The notes under the pieces are model-generated. The model saw only the letters and a list, made by a program, of their open reading frames with translations. It was not told the DNA's origin and did no database searches. Shown piece after piece: positions 1 to 8,654 of a stretch of 64,000 nucleotides of DNA (its first letter is position 1; the number at the start of each line of letters is the position of its first letter). The stretch spans positions 62,001-126,000 of the forward strand of contig JAFKKG010000021.1 of the NCBI GenBank assembly GCA_017305715.1, read 5' to 3'. The stretch is from Hyphomicrobiales bacterium. GTDB taxonomy: Bacteria > Pseudomonadota > Alphaproteobacteria > Rhizobiales > Xanthobacteraceae. The position numbers and the translations under genes are program-made.

Positions 1-2
1 AC

Positions 3-935
3 TTCGGAGACCGCCAGAAGATACTAAAGCGACTTAAGGATACCGGCGGAATCGTGCTGTCTATCGCCTCAAAGAACGATCCCGCAAATGTCCACTTCCG
101 CGGCGGGCTACTCTCGCTTGAAGACTTCGTATCCCCTCAGATTGGGTGGGGGACGAAGACGGCCTCGATCGCAAAAATAAGAGAAACGCTGAATCTTCAA
201 ACCAAACACATGATATTTATCGACGACCGCGCTGACGAGCGATCCTTCGTTAAGGATTCCATCCCGGACATACTCGTCCTGGACGCCTGCGATCCTGAGA
301 CGTGGACACGTCTGGCGATTTGGTCCGATCTAATCGAAGGCAGCTCTGATCTCGACCGAACGAAACTCTATCAAGAACAGGCACTGCGCGATGCTTCGGT
401 TACTGTGGAGGCTACTGACCAAGACAAAGAGAATTCACTAAGGAAGCTCGGACTGGTCGTAACTATAGATACAGCATCTAAGCGCGACCTTAAGCGCGTT
501 GCAGAATTGATAAATAGGACGAACCAGTGGAACCTCACCGGAGCGCGAACATCATTCGAGCAGATCAAGCGACTAAGCGACTCCGCAGACGCTGATATAG
601 TGGTTGCTGCAGCCGCTGATCGCTTCGGAAACATGGGTACCGTGTGCGTTGCATTGGTACAGGCAACCGATTCGCAGGCCGTAATTTCTACCCTTGTTCT
701 AAGCTGCCGAGTATTCGGATATGGCGTCGAAACTGCCGTGGTTGGTGAGATCGCCAAGAAATGGGCTCGTAGCAATGGACGAAGGTTAGTCGGCAAATAT
801 CGCGCCACCAATCAGAATCACCTCTGCCGTAGCATGTATGCAGACCAGGGCTTTGTAGCCTCCGGAGAGGACTTCGTTTTGGAGGGCGAAATACCCGCTA
901 TCCCACCATGGCTAGAAGTGAAATCCAACCTCTAG
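3..935 (+). CDS. FkbH-like HAD-IIIC / GNAT-like protein, 5' end outside window
   Basis: The frame is open from base 3, so the gene begins upstream of the window; GTG 54 is only an internal codon. The first residues carry the FkbH-type stretch ending LSIASKNDPANV, followed by HMIFIDDRADE, the second acidic motif of the HAD subfamily IIIC fold. The C-terminal half has LINRTNQWNLTGARTS, the hallmark of the acyltransferase-like FkbH tail. Relatives load or modify glyceryl or acyl units on carrier proteins in polyketide, amino-acid and surface-sugar pathways; the substrate here cannot be told. Codon use is visibly AT-richer than in the rest of the window (many ata, cta and aaa codons), which suggests horizontal transfer and that the window opens at the edge of an accessory island. 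Confidence 0.8.
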   Translation, partial: FGDRQKILKRLKDTGGIVLSIASKNDPANVHFRGGLLSLEDFVSPQIGWGTKTASIAKIRETLNLQTKHMIFIDDRADERSFVKDSIPDILVLDACDPETWTRLAIWSDLIEGSSDLDRTKLYQEQALRDASVTVEATDQDKENSLRKLGLVVTIDTASKRDLKRVAELINRTNQWNLTGARTSFEQIKRLSDSADADIVVAAAADRFGNMGTVCVALVQATDSQAVISTLVLSCRVFGYGVETAVVGEIAKKWARSNGRRLVGKYRATNQNHLCRSMYADQGFVASGEDFVLEGEIPAIPPWLEVKSNL

Positions 936-1240
936 CTAGGCCCCCGCTCGTAAATCCTGCCACCGGTGTCTACGACATGAGGCTCTCATATCGATTGTGC
1001 CGTTCCGGTCCAACCGACTACGTAATTTCCGGCTGACCCCCAAGACTGGCACATGGCTCAGCGGCTGGAAGTCGAGACGCCATTCCATGGAAACCTACGC
1101 GCACGGGTCGCATCGTCCGGAGACGCGCGCAAAAGCGCGCTCCTCAGCCGAGAGCGCTTGCTGGGTTGTCGGACCCCCATGGTGAGGAGCACGGCAACGC
1201 CGTACGTCTCGAACGCATGAAGCTTTCGAACCGGAACGTG
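936..1240. other. intergenic region with a Bradyrhizobium-type dispersed motif
   Basis: No convincing gene. A 62-codon open frame at 997-1185 lacks a ribosome site and family features. Bases about 1178-1220 (ccccatggtgaggagc ... cgtctcgaacgcatgaag) look like the dispersed catggtgaggag/cgtctcgaac motif scattered through Bradyrhizobium genomes. The base composition changes here from the AT-richer FkbH-like gene to the GC-rich chromosome. Confidence 0.5.
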
Positions 1241-2320
1241 TCAGCCCGACTTTTGCGCGCGTCGTTTGCGGACCGGCGGCATCTCGTTGTACTCGCGCAG
1301 ATCGGTGGCGCCGGCGAACGCGGCTAACACCTTGTCGGCGGAAACCGCGCGGTTGCGGCCGGTATATTTGGCGGCATAGAGCGCCTGGTCCGCCTGCCCG
1401 AGCAGCCAATCCGAACGCGAATCCTCGTTCGGCACCAGCGTCGCAATGCCGATGCTCAGCGTCACGAAGGGCGGCACGTTTGGCGCGCCGTGCGGCAGTT
1501 TGACCCGCGCCAGCACATCGCGCAGCCGCTCGGCGAGCTTGCGCGCGCTTGTGCAATCGGTTTCGGGCATGATGATGGCGAATTCCTCGCCGCCATAGCG
1601 CGCCGACAGATCGGCCGGGCGAAACGCATTCTTGCCGATCACGTCCGCGACCGTCCGCAGACACTCGTCGCCCTTTTGATGGCCGTGCAGATCATTGTAG
1701 AGCTTGAAATGGTCGACGTCGCAAAGCAGCAGCGAGAGCGGCTTTTTGGTCCGCTGCGCCCGCGCCCATTCCATCGCGAGCGTCTGGTCGAACGAGCGGC
1801 GGTTGGCAAGGCCGGTCAGGCCGTCGCTCGCCGCCAGCGTCTGCAACGCCAGCTCGGCACGCTTCTGGTCGGTCATGTCGCGCAGCGTTTCGACCACCGC
1901 GATCAGCTTGCCGTCCTCGTCGTGGATCGGGCCGGCGTCGATGGCGAGGTATAATTGATTGCCGAGTTTCGGCATCACGCACCAGTTTTCGGCGGAAAAG
2001 CCGACGCCGTCATCGGGGATGGTGTGCTCGGGATAGAGCTGGCCCAATTTGTCGGGCCGTCCCAGCGCGACCAGATCGGCCAGGCAATAGCGCTGCTGCT
2101 GATAAAACGCGCGCCAATGGTGGCTGGTGCCGATGACGTCGGCCGCCGCAACCCCGGTCAGGCGCTCGCAGGCCCGGTTCCAGATCACCACGCGCCGCCT
2201 TGGATTGAGCACGAAGGTCGGAACCACCAAATGTTGCATCAGCCGCACGGCATAGCCCTGCGCGACGTCTGAACTGCCTTTGGCACCGGTCTTCAAGTCC
2301 CAAACCCTCGCATCGATCAC
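1241..2320 (-). CDS. PAS-GGEEF diguanylate cyclase
   Basis: Predicted to make c-di-GMP from two GTP. The N-terminal half is a PAS sensor (WNRACERLTGV ... VVETLRDMTDQKRAE, ending in the usual PAC segment). The C-terminal half is a full GGDEF domain beginning AASDGLTGLANRR, with the active-site loop GGEEF. An RxxD inhibitory site (RPAD) sits exactly five residues before GGEEF, so product inhibition is expected. No transmembrane segment is seen, so it is cytosolic. The frame stays open upstream to 2827, but that stretch overlaps the divergent secreted-protein gene. GTG 2320 is chosen because it lies just before the recognisable N-terminus; no good Shine-Dalgarno is visible, so the start is uncertain. 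Confidence 0.85.
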   Translation of the reverse strand: MIDARVWDLKTGAKGSSDVAQGYAVRLMQHLVVPTFVLNPRRRVVIWNRACERLTGVAAADVIGTSHHWRAFYQQQRYCLADLVALGRPDKLGQLYPEHTIPDDGVGFSAENWCVMPKLGNQLYLAIDAGPIHDEDGKLIAVVETLRDMTDQKRAELALQTLAASDGLTGLANRRSFDQTLAMEWARAQRTKKPLSLLLCDVDHFKLYNDLHGHQKGDECLRTVADVIGKNAFRPADLSARYGGEEFAIIMPETDCTSARKLAERLRDVLARVKLPHGAPNVPPFVTLSIGIATLVPNEDSRSDWLLGQADQALYAAKYTGRNRAVSADKVLAAFAGATDLREYNEMPPVRKRRAQKSG

Positions 2321-2540
2321 CGCAGGAGGCTTGCGGGTATTAAGCCAGCGATGAGTGGAAGGCCGGTTAGGAATCCCAGTTAGTGCCGGGTTAAACGGCC
2401 AAAATTCTCTTGTTGCAGTGCGGGAGGCAGCCATGTTTTTCCCCGGCACGCTCCACCGAAACGACAAAGAGTTCCAGCAAGACAGGCTTCGATCTGATAC
2501 TCCCTCTGCCCGACACCAACCAAATCCTCCTGAACCGGAC

Positions 2541-3224
2541 ATGACGATGCGCTTCTGCTGGCCGTTCCTTGTTGCCGCTCTCGTTGCGGCCGCGCCATCG
2601 CTGGCCGCGGCAGCGGAGCGCGAGGAACCCGACATCGACATGTACGCGCATATCTCGGGCAAGTGCACCCGGCTCAAGATCGCCGGCAGCGATTTCGGCT
2701 GCAAGGCGGTCGCGTATTTCCATGGCCAGCAGGGCCGTGCGCATTTCACGATCGTGCTCGACGATCCCAGGGACCATAGCCACATCGTTTCGTTCTCCGG
2801 CGAAACCGGCCGCCGCGAGCAGGACAACGTCTACGAACTGCAGGTCGACCGGATGCTGCTGAACTCCAAGGACCGGCCGAAGGTCGACGGCCTGCCGGTG
2901 CCGCTGGTCGAATCTTCCACCGGCACATGCCGGCAGATCGGGATCATCGCGACGCGGCAGGTCTCCAGCATCTCCTGCGCGGCGACCGCAAAAGACGGCC
3001 GGACGTACGAGCTGCAATTCGAGTCCGATGGCGAACCGGTGACGCTGCGCCGGATCAGGCAATCCGCGCTCACCGAGGAGAAGGCGAACGCCAAGAAGGC
3101 CGAGCAGCTCGAGTGCCGCCGCAAGGCCCATGTCGCCAAGGTGCTGCCGCGGGACTGGACCGCCTACGTCATCCGCTGCCTCGCCGATGACGAGCAGAAG
3201 CCGTCGACGGCGGAGCAGCAGTGA
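2541..3224 (+). CDS. secreted hypothetical protein
   Basis: 227 residues. ATG 2541 begins a clear Sec signal peptide (MTMRFCWPFLVAALVAAAPS, then an Ala-rich cleavage region near residue 25); upstream in-frame starts would bury the signal. The mature part contains several cysteines (GKCTRLKIAGSDFGCKA, TGTCRQIG, SISCAAT, LECRRKA, VIRCLAD), consistent with disulfide bonds in the periplasm. No enzymatic motif was recognised. It is divergent from the diguanylate cyclase and followed by a CtrA-type box. Confidence 0.75.
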   Translation: MTMRFCWPFLVAALVAAAPSLAAAAEREEPDIDMYAHISGKCTRLKIAGSDFGCKAVAYFHGQQGRAHFTIVLDDPRDHSHIVSFSGETGRREQDNVYELQVDRMLLNSKDRPKVDGLPVPLVESSTGTCRQIGIIATRQVSSISCAATAKDGRTYELQFESDGEPVTLRRIRQSALTEEKANAKKAEQLECRRKAHVAKVLPRDWTAYVIRCLADDEQKPSTAEQQ

Positions 3225-3240
3225 GGCCGGCGGCGCGCCG

Positions 3241-3255
3241 TTAACCCTTCATTAA
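3241..3255. promoter_or_regulatory. CtrA-type binding site TTAA-N7-TTAA
   Basis: TTAACCCTTCATTAA, followed by CC, is a perfect TTAA-N7-TTAA box, the established recognition pattern of the alphaproteobacterial cell-cycle regulator CtrA. It lies 17 bases after the secreted-protein stop and about 120 bases before the ATG of the next small gene, a plausible promoter position. In DNA this GC-rich two TTAA blocks at exact spacing are uncommon, but the call rests on the motif alone. Confidence 0.5.
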
Positions 3256-3375
3256 CCAAGCCGTCCCATCCTCGATATTCCAGGAGAGCATCCGAAGGAT
3301 TGAACCAGGTCGACCATCTGGCTGGCGCGCGCAAGCGCTCCCTCTCCTGCCCACTCATTGGATCGCGGCCACACC

Positions 3376-3678
3376 ATGATCGCTGACAGCAATAGCAACA
3401 TCGCCTGGCACCGGGTTCAGCTCAAGAAGAACCGCGACGCCGTGAAAGCCCTCGAGATCGCCCGCTTCCGCTTTGGCGAGATGACAGGCGCGGCTGGCCA
3501 CGCGCAACAGAAAGCCCTCGCCCAGCTCAAGCACAAGATCGCCGAGTCGCAGCGCTGCATCGCCGCCCATGAACGGCGCACCAAGCGGCCGCTCGCGACC
3601 GATCTGCGCAGCCTCGCCCAGGTGAGCTGGGGCAGCTGGGACGCCTATAGCGGTTCGCGGCAGCCGTCGCGGGCGTAG
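3376..3678 (+). CDS. small hypothetical protein behind a CtrA box
   Basis: 100 residues, rich in charged residues and helical (LKKNRDAVKALEIARFRFG, then QQKALAQLKHKIAES), probably a short coiled coil. There is no signal peptide or membrane segment. ATG 3376 is preferred; TTG 3358 would add six residues. It resembles short uncharacterised Bradyrhizobium proteins and no function is assigned. The CtrA-type box upstream hints at cell-cycle-linked expression. Confidence 0.6.
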   Translation: MIADSNSNIAWHRVQLKKNRDAVKALEIARFRFGEMTGAAGHAQQKALAQLKHKIAESQRCIAAHERRTKRPLATDLRSLAQVSWGSWDAYSGSRQPSRA

Positions 3679-3723
3679 GCGGAAGGCGGACCAGTCCCGT
3701 CGAAGCCCGAAGAGCGTAGGCGG

Positions 3724-3748
3724 ATTGCTTCGCTGCGCTCGCAATGAC
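3724..3748. repeat. short dispersed palindromic motif, copy 1
   Basis: The 25-base word attgcttcgctg-cgctcgcaatgac is built around ATTGC...GCAAT and recurs at 12537-12561 and 49590-49614 with one or two differences. All three copies lie between genes. This is a typical interspersed element of Bradyrhizobium intergenic DNA; no function is known to me. Confidence 0.6.
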
Positions 3749-3783
3749 ATACAATGCGGCACCGTCTCCCAAGGAGAACCGCC

Positions 3784-4548
3784 ATGTGCCGCCTTTGCGA
3801 TAGCAGCAGCGACGCTGCTTCAGGTTCACGTCCTGAAACGTCACGCCGCCGCTTCCTGCACGTCGCCGGCGGAATGGCCGCAAGCCTGGCCCTGACACCG
3901 CTTGCATTTGCGTCGCAGGCCGCTGCCAAGGATGCAAAACCGCAGCCGAAGCCGCAGAACCAGATGTCTCCGGCCGCGGCATTCGATCGATTGATGAAGG
4001 GCAACGCGCGCTATGTCGACGGCGTCTCGCGCCGGCACGATTTCAAGCATGAGCGGGAAGCCCTGGTGGGCGGCCAAAATCCCTATGCCAGCATCTTGAG
4101 CTGCGCGGATTCCCGCATCGCACCCGAATACGCCTTCGACAGCGGCCGGGGCGATCTGTTCGTCTGCCGGGTTGCGGGCAATTTCGCCAATGACGACACG
4201 GTCGCCAGCCTGGAATATGGCGTCGCCGTGCTCAACTCGCCGCTGATCCTGGTGCTCGGGCACGACAGTTGCGGCGCCGTCGATGCGACGATCAAGTCGC
4301 TCAAAGACGACACCACCCTGCCCGGTCACCTTCCATCGCTGGTCAACGCGCTGGCTCCGGCCGTCAAGGCGACCAAGGATAAGCCGGGCGACCCGCTCGC
4401 CAACGCCACGCGCCAGAATGTCATCGACGTCGTCGCGAGATTGAAATCGGCGACGCCCATTCTCAGCGCCGCCGCGGCCGAGGGAAAGATCAAGATCGTC
4501 GGCGGCATCTATCGGCTGGACAGCGGCAAGGTCGAGATGGTCGGCTGA
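3784..4548 (+). CDS. Tat-exported beta-class carbonic anhydrase
   Basis: 254 residues. Interconverts CO2 and bicarbonate with a zinc centre. The beta-class ligands are present: C107 and D109/R111 in SCADSR, then H160 and C163 in GHDSCG. The N-terminus has a twin-arginine signal (SRRRFLHVAGG plus a hydrophobic stretch), so the enzyme is probably exported folded to the periplasm, where it would serve CO2 or pH handling rather than cytosolic anabolism. ATG 3784 follows a good ribosome site (aaggag at about 3770). A strong hairpin follows the stop. The N-terminal MCRLCD before the twin arginines is unusual and might bind metal. Confidence 0.9.
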   Translation: MCRLCDSSSDAASGSRPETSRRRFLHVAGGMAASLALTPLAFASQAAAKDAKPQPKPQNQMSPAAAFDRLMKGNARYVDGVSRRHDFKHEREALVGGQNPYASILSCADSRIAPEYAFDSGRGDLFVCRVAGNFANDDTVASLEYGVAVLNSPLILVLGHDSCGAVDATIKSLKDDTTLPGHLPSLVNALAPAVKATKDKPGDPLANATRQNVIDVVARLKSATPILSAAAAEGKIKIVGGIYRLDSGKVEMVG

Positions 4549-4572
4549 GCGTTGCGGCCGGGCGGCGAGCAT

Positions 4573-4601
4573 AAAGGGCCGCGCCGCCAGCGCGGCCCTT
4601 T
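4573..4601. terminator. bidirectional intrinsic terminator
   Basis: A perfect GC-rich stem (AAAGGGCCGCGC / GCGCGGCCCTTT) with a short loop sits between two convergent genes, the carbonic anhydrase and the small exported protein, and can serve both. Confidence 0.8.
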
Positions 4602-4619
4602 ATATTGAGCGGTCTGATG

Positions 4620-4847
4620 TTACTCCGTGCAGACCTTCGTCGTCTTCATGCCGGTTTCGGCTTCGGTCCTGGTCTTGTACGTGCCGTTATCGACAATGGT
4701 GGTGGTCGTTGAAGTCGGCTTGGTTTCGACCACGGTGCACTTCTTGGTGGTGCTGTCGCGAACGACATAGAATTCCGCTGCCATCGCGGTTTCAGCAACG
4801 GTGGTTGCGGCAAACGCCAAGGCGCCGATCATCAGAAATTTCTTCAA
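4620..4847 (-). CDS. small exported protein
   Basis: 75 residues with a signal peptide (MKKFLMIGALAFAATTVAET, then AMAA before the cleavage point). The mature peptide is Thr-rich, with two cysteines (KKCTVVE and KVCTE) able to form one disulfide. A strong ribosome site (ggaggacg) precedes the ATG. Similar short periplasmic proteins are common in Bradyrhizobium and uncharacterised. Confidence 0.8.
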   Translation of the reverse strand: MKKFLMIGALAFAATTVAETAMAAEFYVVRDSTTKKCTVVETKPTSTTTTIVDNGTYKTRTEAETGMKTTKVCTE

Positions 4848-5071
4848 GGTATCGTCCTCCAGTTTGTTCGTGATGCGACTGGCAATTCATCGACGAACCA
4901 AACGTTCCACTTTTTCCTGATTTTCCTCTCGTTCACTCCGCTTGCGGATAAAGCATTCAAGCGCCGGCGTGGCGACAATCATTCGACCAGCGCAGTCAGA
5001 GGAGGAACCCACTGCGTGTCTTTCCCGTTGGATCGCGATCTGAAGGGCCCTTCATAACAACGGTGGCAGAC

Positions 5072-5476
5072 ATGCCTCTCGGTCGATACTTCGCCTTTAC
5101 CGGCTGCATGCTGCTGGCACTGCTGTTCGTTGCGGACTGGTACATACCTCCTTCAGCCGCAAGGTCGGACCGCGTCGACGTCGATCGAACCTCCATCCGG
5201 CTTCGTTCCTCGCATCGATGGCCCGAGCGGATCGTGATCGACACACGCTTGCCGACCATCGTACCCGCGGCGGCGACCATCACGGACATCCGCACGCCAA
5301 GCCCGCCTGATGTTCGATCTCCAAGAGAGGCTCTCGCGCTGGCGCCGCCGGCGCAGGCACCAGGAGGCGTATTCAAATCCGCTCCGAAGCACCGAACGAG
5401 GACCGACCGGGTCGATGGACCTGTCGTCAGCCACGAGGCGAACGGATTCCGCGACGCGTTCCCGGCGGGCTGGTGA
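5072..5476 (+). CDS. single-pass membrane or exported hypothetical protein
   Basis: 134 residues. It begins with one hydrophobic segment (YFAFTGCMLLALLFVADWYI, residues about 5-24), followed by a long polar, Pro/Arg-rich tail with no recognised domain. ATG 5072 is preferred over GTG 5063. It looks like a signal-anchored periplasmic tail protein; function unknown. Confidence 0.55.
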   Translation: MPLGRYFAFTGCMLLALLFVADWYIPPSAARSDRVDVDRTSIRLRSSHRWPERIVIDTRLPTIVPAAATITDIRTPSPPDVRSPREALALAPPAQAPGGVFKSAPKHRTRTDRVDGPVVSHEANGFRDAFPAGW

Positions 5477-5634
5477 TGCGCTGTCCGCGTTGCCGCGACG
5501 ACACGACACTCGGGAACAAGCGGCAGTCAGCGTACCGCTGCCCTGAATTTACAGGCCTTGGCGCGCGCATGGAACAAACTTCCAAACGGGAAATTATAGG
5601 CGATATCGCGATCGTGCGATGGGAGGAGAATCTC

Positions 5635-5871
5635 ATGAGACGTACTGCTGTGATTGGCCTGGCGCTGCTCGCCTCGCTGGCAATGTCCGCGTCCGCGTCC
5701 GCCCGGATGGCGATCGCGCCGCTTGCCGCGCAAGGCGACGCGGTCATCCAGGTCAAGGGCGGACATGGCCACGGCCATGGACATCACATGGGCCGCGGCG
5801 GCCGTGGCCATCATGACGGATGGGGCCGAGGCCGCGGGCATCATTACGGCTGGCGCCATCACCGCCATTGA
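5635..5871 (+). CDS. His/Gly-rich exported peptide
   Basis: 78 residues. A Sec signal peptide (MRRTAVIGLALLASLAMSAS) is followed by a short linker and a C-terminus made almost only of His, Gly and Arg (GHGHGHGHHMGRGGRGHH onward). A ribosome site (gggaggag) precedes ATG 5635. Such tails commonly bind Ni, Zn or Cu, so a periplasmic metal-buffering role is an inference. The composition recalls the tail of the caspase-like protein at 56341-57951. Confidence 0.7.
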   Translation: MRRTAVIGLALLASLAMSASASARMAIAPLAAQGDAVIQVKGGHGHGHGHHMGRGGRGHHDGWGRGRGHHYGWRHHRH

Positions 5872-5991
5872 CGCAGGTTTCTGCTGGCGCCGCTTTCGTC
5901 GATCCATTGCCCGGACAAAGGCAAGCGCTGGCGATGTGGACGGTCGCGCCAAACGGCGCGGCCAGTTCAACTTTTCAGGATTGGACGCCAG

Positions 5992-6639
5992 TCAACTCAA
6001 ACGCATTTCGACGGCTATCCGTATCAGGTCGGAATGGTTCTTGGCGCCGAGTTTCTGCTTGAGCAGCGAGGTGGTGTTCGCCACCGTCTTGTAGGAAATA
6101 TCCAGCGCATCGGCGACTTCGGCAATCTTGTCGCCGCGGCCCAGCAATCTCAGGATTTCGAGTTCGCGCGCGGTCATCTGCGTGGCCGGGTTGGCCTTGA
6201 TGGACGCCCCCGAAAACGTCACCGCCTCCGCCAGTTGCGGCGAAATGAATTTATCCCCGGCTGCGACCTTGCGGACTGCGTTCACCAGCATCCGTGGATC
6301 GTCGCTCTTGGCGACAAAGCCTTGCGCACCCATCTCGACCGACCGAACCACGAAGGCCGGATCGTTGTTCATGCTGAACATGATGATTTTCGCGTCCGGA
6401 TCCTCCTTGCGGATCCGCCGCATCAACTCAAAACCCGAGACGTCCGGAAGATTGATATCGATGATCGTGACATCCGGCTTCCCGGTCGCGAAAGCCACTT
6501 GACCGGATTTTGCGTCGCCGGCTTCGTCGACTTTTACGGACGCATCGGCGGCGAACAGCGACCGGCATCCCGACACGACCACGGGGTGATCGTCGACGAT
6601 CAAAACCCTGATTGCCGATTTGACTGTATTTTGCACCAT
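5992..6639 (-). CDS. NarL/LuxR-family response regulator
   Basis: 215 residues. The receiver domain has D16/D17 (LIVDDHP), phospho-acceptor D61 (IIDINLPDV) and K in GFVAKSD. The C-terminal LuxR-type helix-turn-helix reads TARELEILRLLGRG ... SYKTVANTTSLLKQKL. ATG 6639 is chosen because the receiver fold begins just after it. The gene is transcribed away from a NarX-type kinase 80 bases off, which is its likely partner. Confidence 0.9.
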   Translation of the reverse strand: MVQNTVKSAIRVLIVDDHPVVVSGCRSLFAADASVKVDEAGDAKSGQVAFATGKPDVTIIDINLPDVSGFELMRRIRKEDPDAKIIMFSMNNDPAFVVRSVEMGAQGFVAKSDDPRMLVNAVRKVAAGDKFISPQLAEAVTFSGASIKANPATQMTARELEILRLLGRGDKIAEVADALDISYKTVANTTSLLKQKLGAKNHSDLIRIAVEMRLS

Positions 6640-6718
6640 CGCGCCTCTATTGGGATAAATAGGCATTTCGCGATCATTGGAAAGAGAAACCTTCACCGCG
6701 GGAGTTAGAATAGTCCGA

Positions 6719-8041
6719 ATGTGGAACAATCTCTCCCTTCGAATGCGGCTGTTTCTTCCGCTCGGCACGATGTTTGCTGCCGCGCTGGTGCTGGGAGCGA
6801 TATCGCTCCAGGTCTTTGCACCCCATCAACTGACGGAAGAAATCGAGCCCGCCTCGCGGTCCGCCAGGGTGGTTGCAGCAGCGCTCAACAGCGCCCTCCT
6901 GACGTCCGCCGATCCACAGCAGACCCTGGATGCGTTTGCGAAGTCGCTCGGAACATCCGAGGCCATCCGCTTCCGGTACAGCGGAACAGCCAAACCGGCG
7001 CATGCGCCGGTAGAAGTCCGCACCCCGCTCGGGCGAGTGCCGTCTTGGTTTGTCGATCTTCTCGGCGTGCCGGAACTCGGCGCTTCGTTTCCCGTGACTG
7101 TCGAGGGGAAACAGGTCGGAAACATCGAATTCTCACCGGACATTTCGGCAGACCTCTATGAGAAGTGGATCGGCTTCCTTGCGCTGGTATCGTCCGGAAT
7201 CGCCCTGATGCTGCTGACCGGCATCATTGCCTATTTCACGGCGGGCCCCGTCCTCGAAGGCCTGCGGAGTTTGAGCGAGGGCCTGACCCGGATGCAGATG
7301 GGCGATTACGAGCATCTCATTGCCGCATCGGGCCCGCCGGAGATCCGCCGGAGTTCGGAGGGAGCCAATGAACTCGCGCGCCAGCTCGGCCGCTTGAGTC
7401 AGGACAATCGAATCCTGTTACGCAAAATCGTGTCGCTGCAGGACGACGAGCGCCGCGACATGGCTCGCGAGCTACACGACGAACTCGGGCCGTTGCTGTT
7501 TGGAATTCGTGCCAACGCCGTCGCACTGCTGGATGGCATGGCGCCGGAGACCAGCACGATCGGGCCTTCGGTTCAGGGCGTGATTGAATCGGTCGAGGCC
7601 CTGCAACAGGCCAATCGCCGTATCCTGGATCGGTTGCGGCCGCTTTATATCCAGGAACTGGGCCTTGAGAAAAGTATCGAGACCCTGTTGCAAAACGCGC
7701 TGTCGCAGGCCCCGGATCTCAAGTTGAAATCCCGCATCGATCCGGGGCTGAGCCAGATCGATGGCCTGCTCACCCAAACCGTTTATCGCGTGATCCAGGA
7801 AGCCGTGACCAACATTCTCCGGCACGCCCGCGCAAGCTCAATGCGGGTCGAAGCGGCCATCGAAGGCCCGCAGGTACTGGTCGAGATTTCCGACGACGGC
7901 GTCGGATTTCAGCCGGGCCAGTCATTTGGCCGCGGATTGACGGGGATGCACGAGCGCGTCCGCGCGCTCAGCGGGACCTTCGAATTCCAGCGCGAGGCCG
8001 GCCGTACCTGTGTCCGCTGCCGTCTGCCCGTCGGGGCGTAA
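6719..8041 (+). CDS. NarX/UhpB-type membrane sensor histidine kinase
   Basis: 440 residues. Transmembrane segment 1 at about 11-33, a periplasmic domain of about 115 residues, transmembrane segment 2 at about 151-173, then a HAMP segment. The HisKA_3 dimerisation domain has the phospho-acceptor H253 (ARELHDELGP). The HATPase end shows N (EAVTNILRHA), DDGVGF and GRGLTGM. ATG 6719 follows gggag. It should phosphorylate the divergent regulator; the periplasmic domain has no recognised ligand motif. Confidence 0.9.
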   Translation: MWNNLSLRMRLFLPLGTMFAAALVLGAISLQVFAPHQLTEEIEPASRSARVVAAALNSALLTSADPQQTLDAFAKSLGTSEAIRFRYSGTAKPAHAPVEVRTPLGRVPSWFVDLLGVPELGASFPVTVEGKQVGNIEFSPDISADLYEKWIGFLALVSSGIALMLLTGIIAYFTAGPVLEGLRSLSEGLTRMQMGDYEHLIAASGPPEIRRSSEGANELARQLGRLSQDNRILLRKIVSLQDDERRDMARELHDELGPLLFGIRANAVALLDGMAPETSTIGPSVQGVIESVEALQQANRRILDRLRPLYIQELGLEKSIETLLQNALSQAPDLKLKSRIDPGLSQIDGLLTQTVYRVIQEAVTNILRHARASSMRVEAAIEGPQVLVEISDDGVGFQPGQSFGRGLTGMHERVRALSGTFEFQREAGRTCVRCRLPVGA

Positions 8042-8060
8042 AACGCAGCGCTCGCCCGCT

Positions 8061-8444
8061 TCAGTTTGCAGCCTGTTTTGGAGGTCCGCACCGCAGCAGG
8101 ACAATCCGGCCGCCAGCGTTGAATTGCAAGGCGGCAGCTACAACGCCGTCGCGCGCGATGTACGAGGTCGTTACCCCATCGCCAGACGGTTGAAGGTCGT
8201 CCAAGTCTGACGCGGCGCAATCCTGAAACCGTTGTTCCCACTAGGACCGCAAGCCCTGCTTCCCGGTGACCGTTGTCATGGCACAACAGCCGCACTCGAT
8301 GACGGAATCGTCAGCGTGCATTCTCAGCATCGTTTCAAGGTCGCCTGAGCGATAGGCATCCAGCCAGTCTGCCGCCGCGGCCATCGGGTCAAAGACATAT
8401 TCCTCACCGACCTGCCAATGTTCAAATCTAGGCCGTGTACCCAT
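8061..8444 (-). pseudogene. NTF2/SnoaL-like gene interrupted by one amber codon
   Basis: The frame reads as a complete 127-residue NTF2-like protein except for TAG at 8241-8243. Before it: DWLDAYRSGDLETML and VIECGCC. After it: WEQRFQDCAASDLDDL, GRIVLLRCGPPKQ, then TGA. Aligned with the intact relative at 10290-10655, the stop falls on the Tyr of a YW pair, a single-base change from TAC or TAT. No frameshift is needed. It is therefore a very young pseudogene, a sequencing error or a readthrough case. The family is a cone-fold with unknown substrate. Confidence 0.8.
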
Positions 8445-8654
8445 AAACCCTACGGCGCCATGTGACTGGTCACGATGTCCGCTTTGCTCCTATCGCGACC
8501 AGGTTCGTGCGAAAGCGCGGTATGTGGCGATGGGTCACTAGGCGACATCAATGACGAGCCGACAATATCTTAGCGTCATGCGGAGCGTGGGAGGCGCAGC
8601 CGACCAACATCGGCTGACGATTTTTGCATGGGGCCCGAAGTTTCTCTGATTGGA

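Noticed and set aside
997-1185. 62-codon ORF after the FkbH-like gene
   Set aside because: No ribosome site, no homology pattern, overlaps a dispersed intergenic motif.
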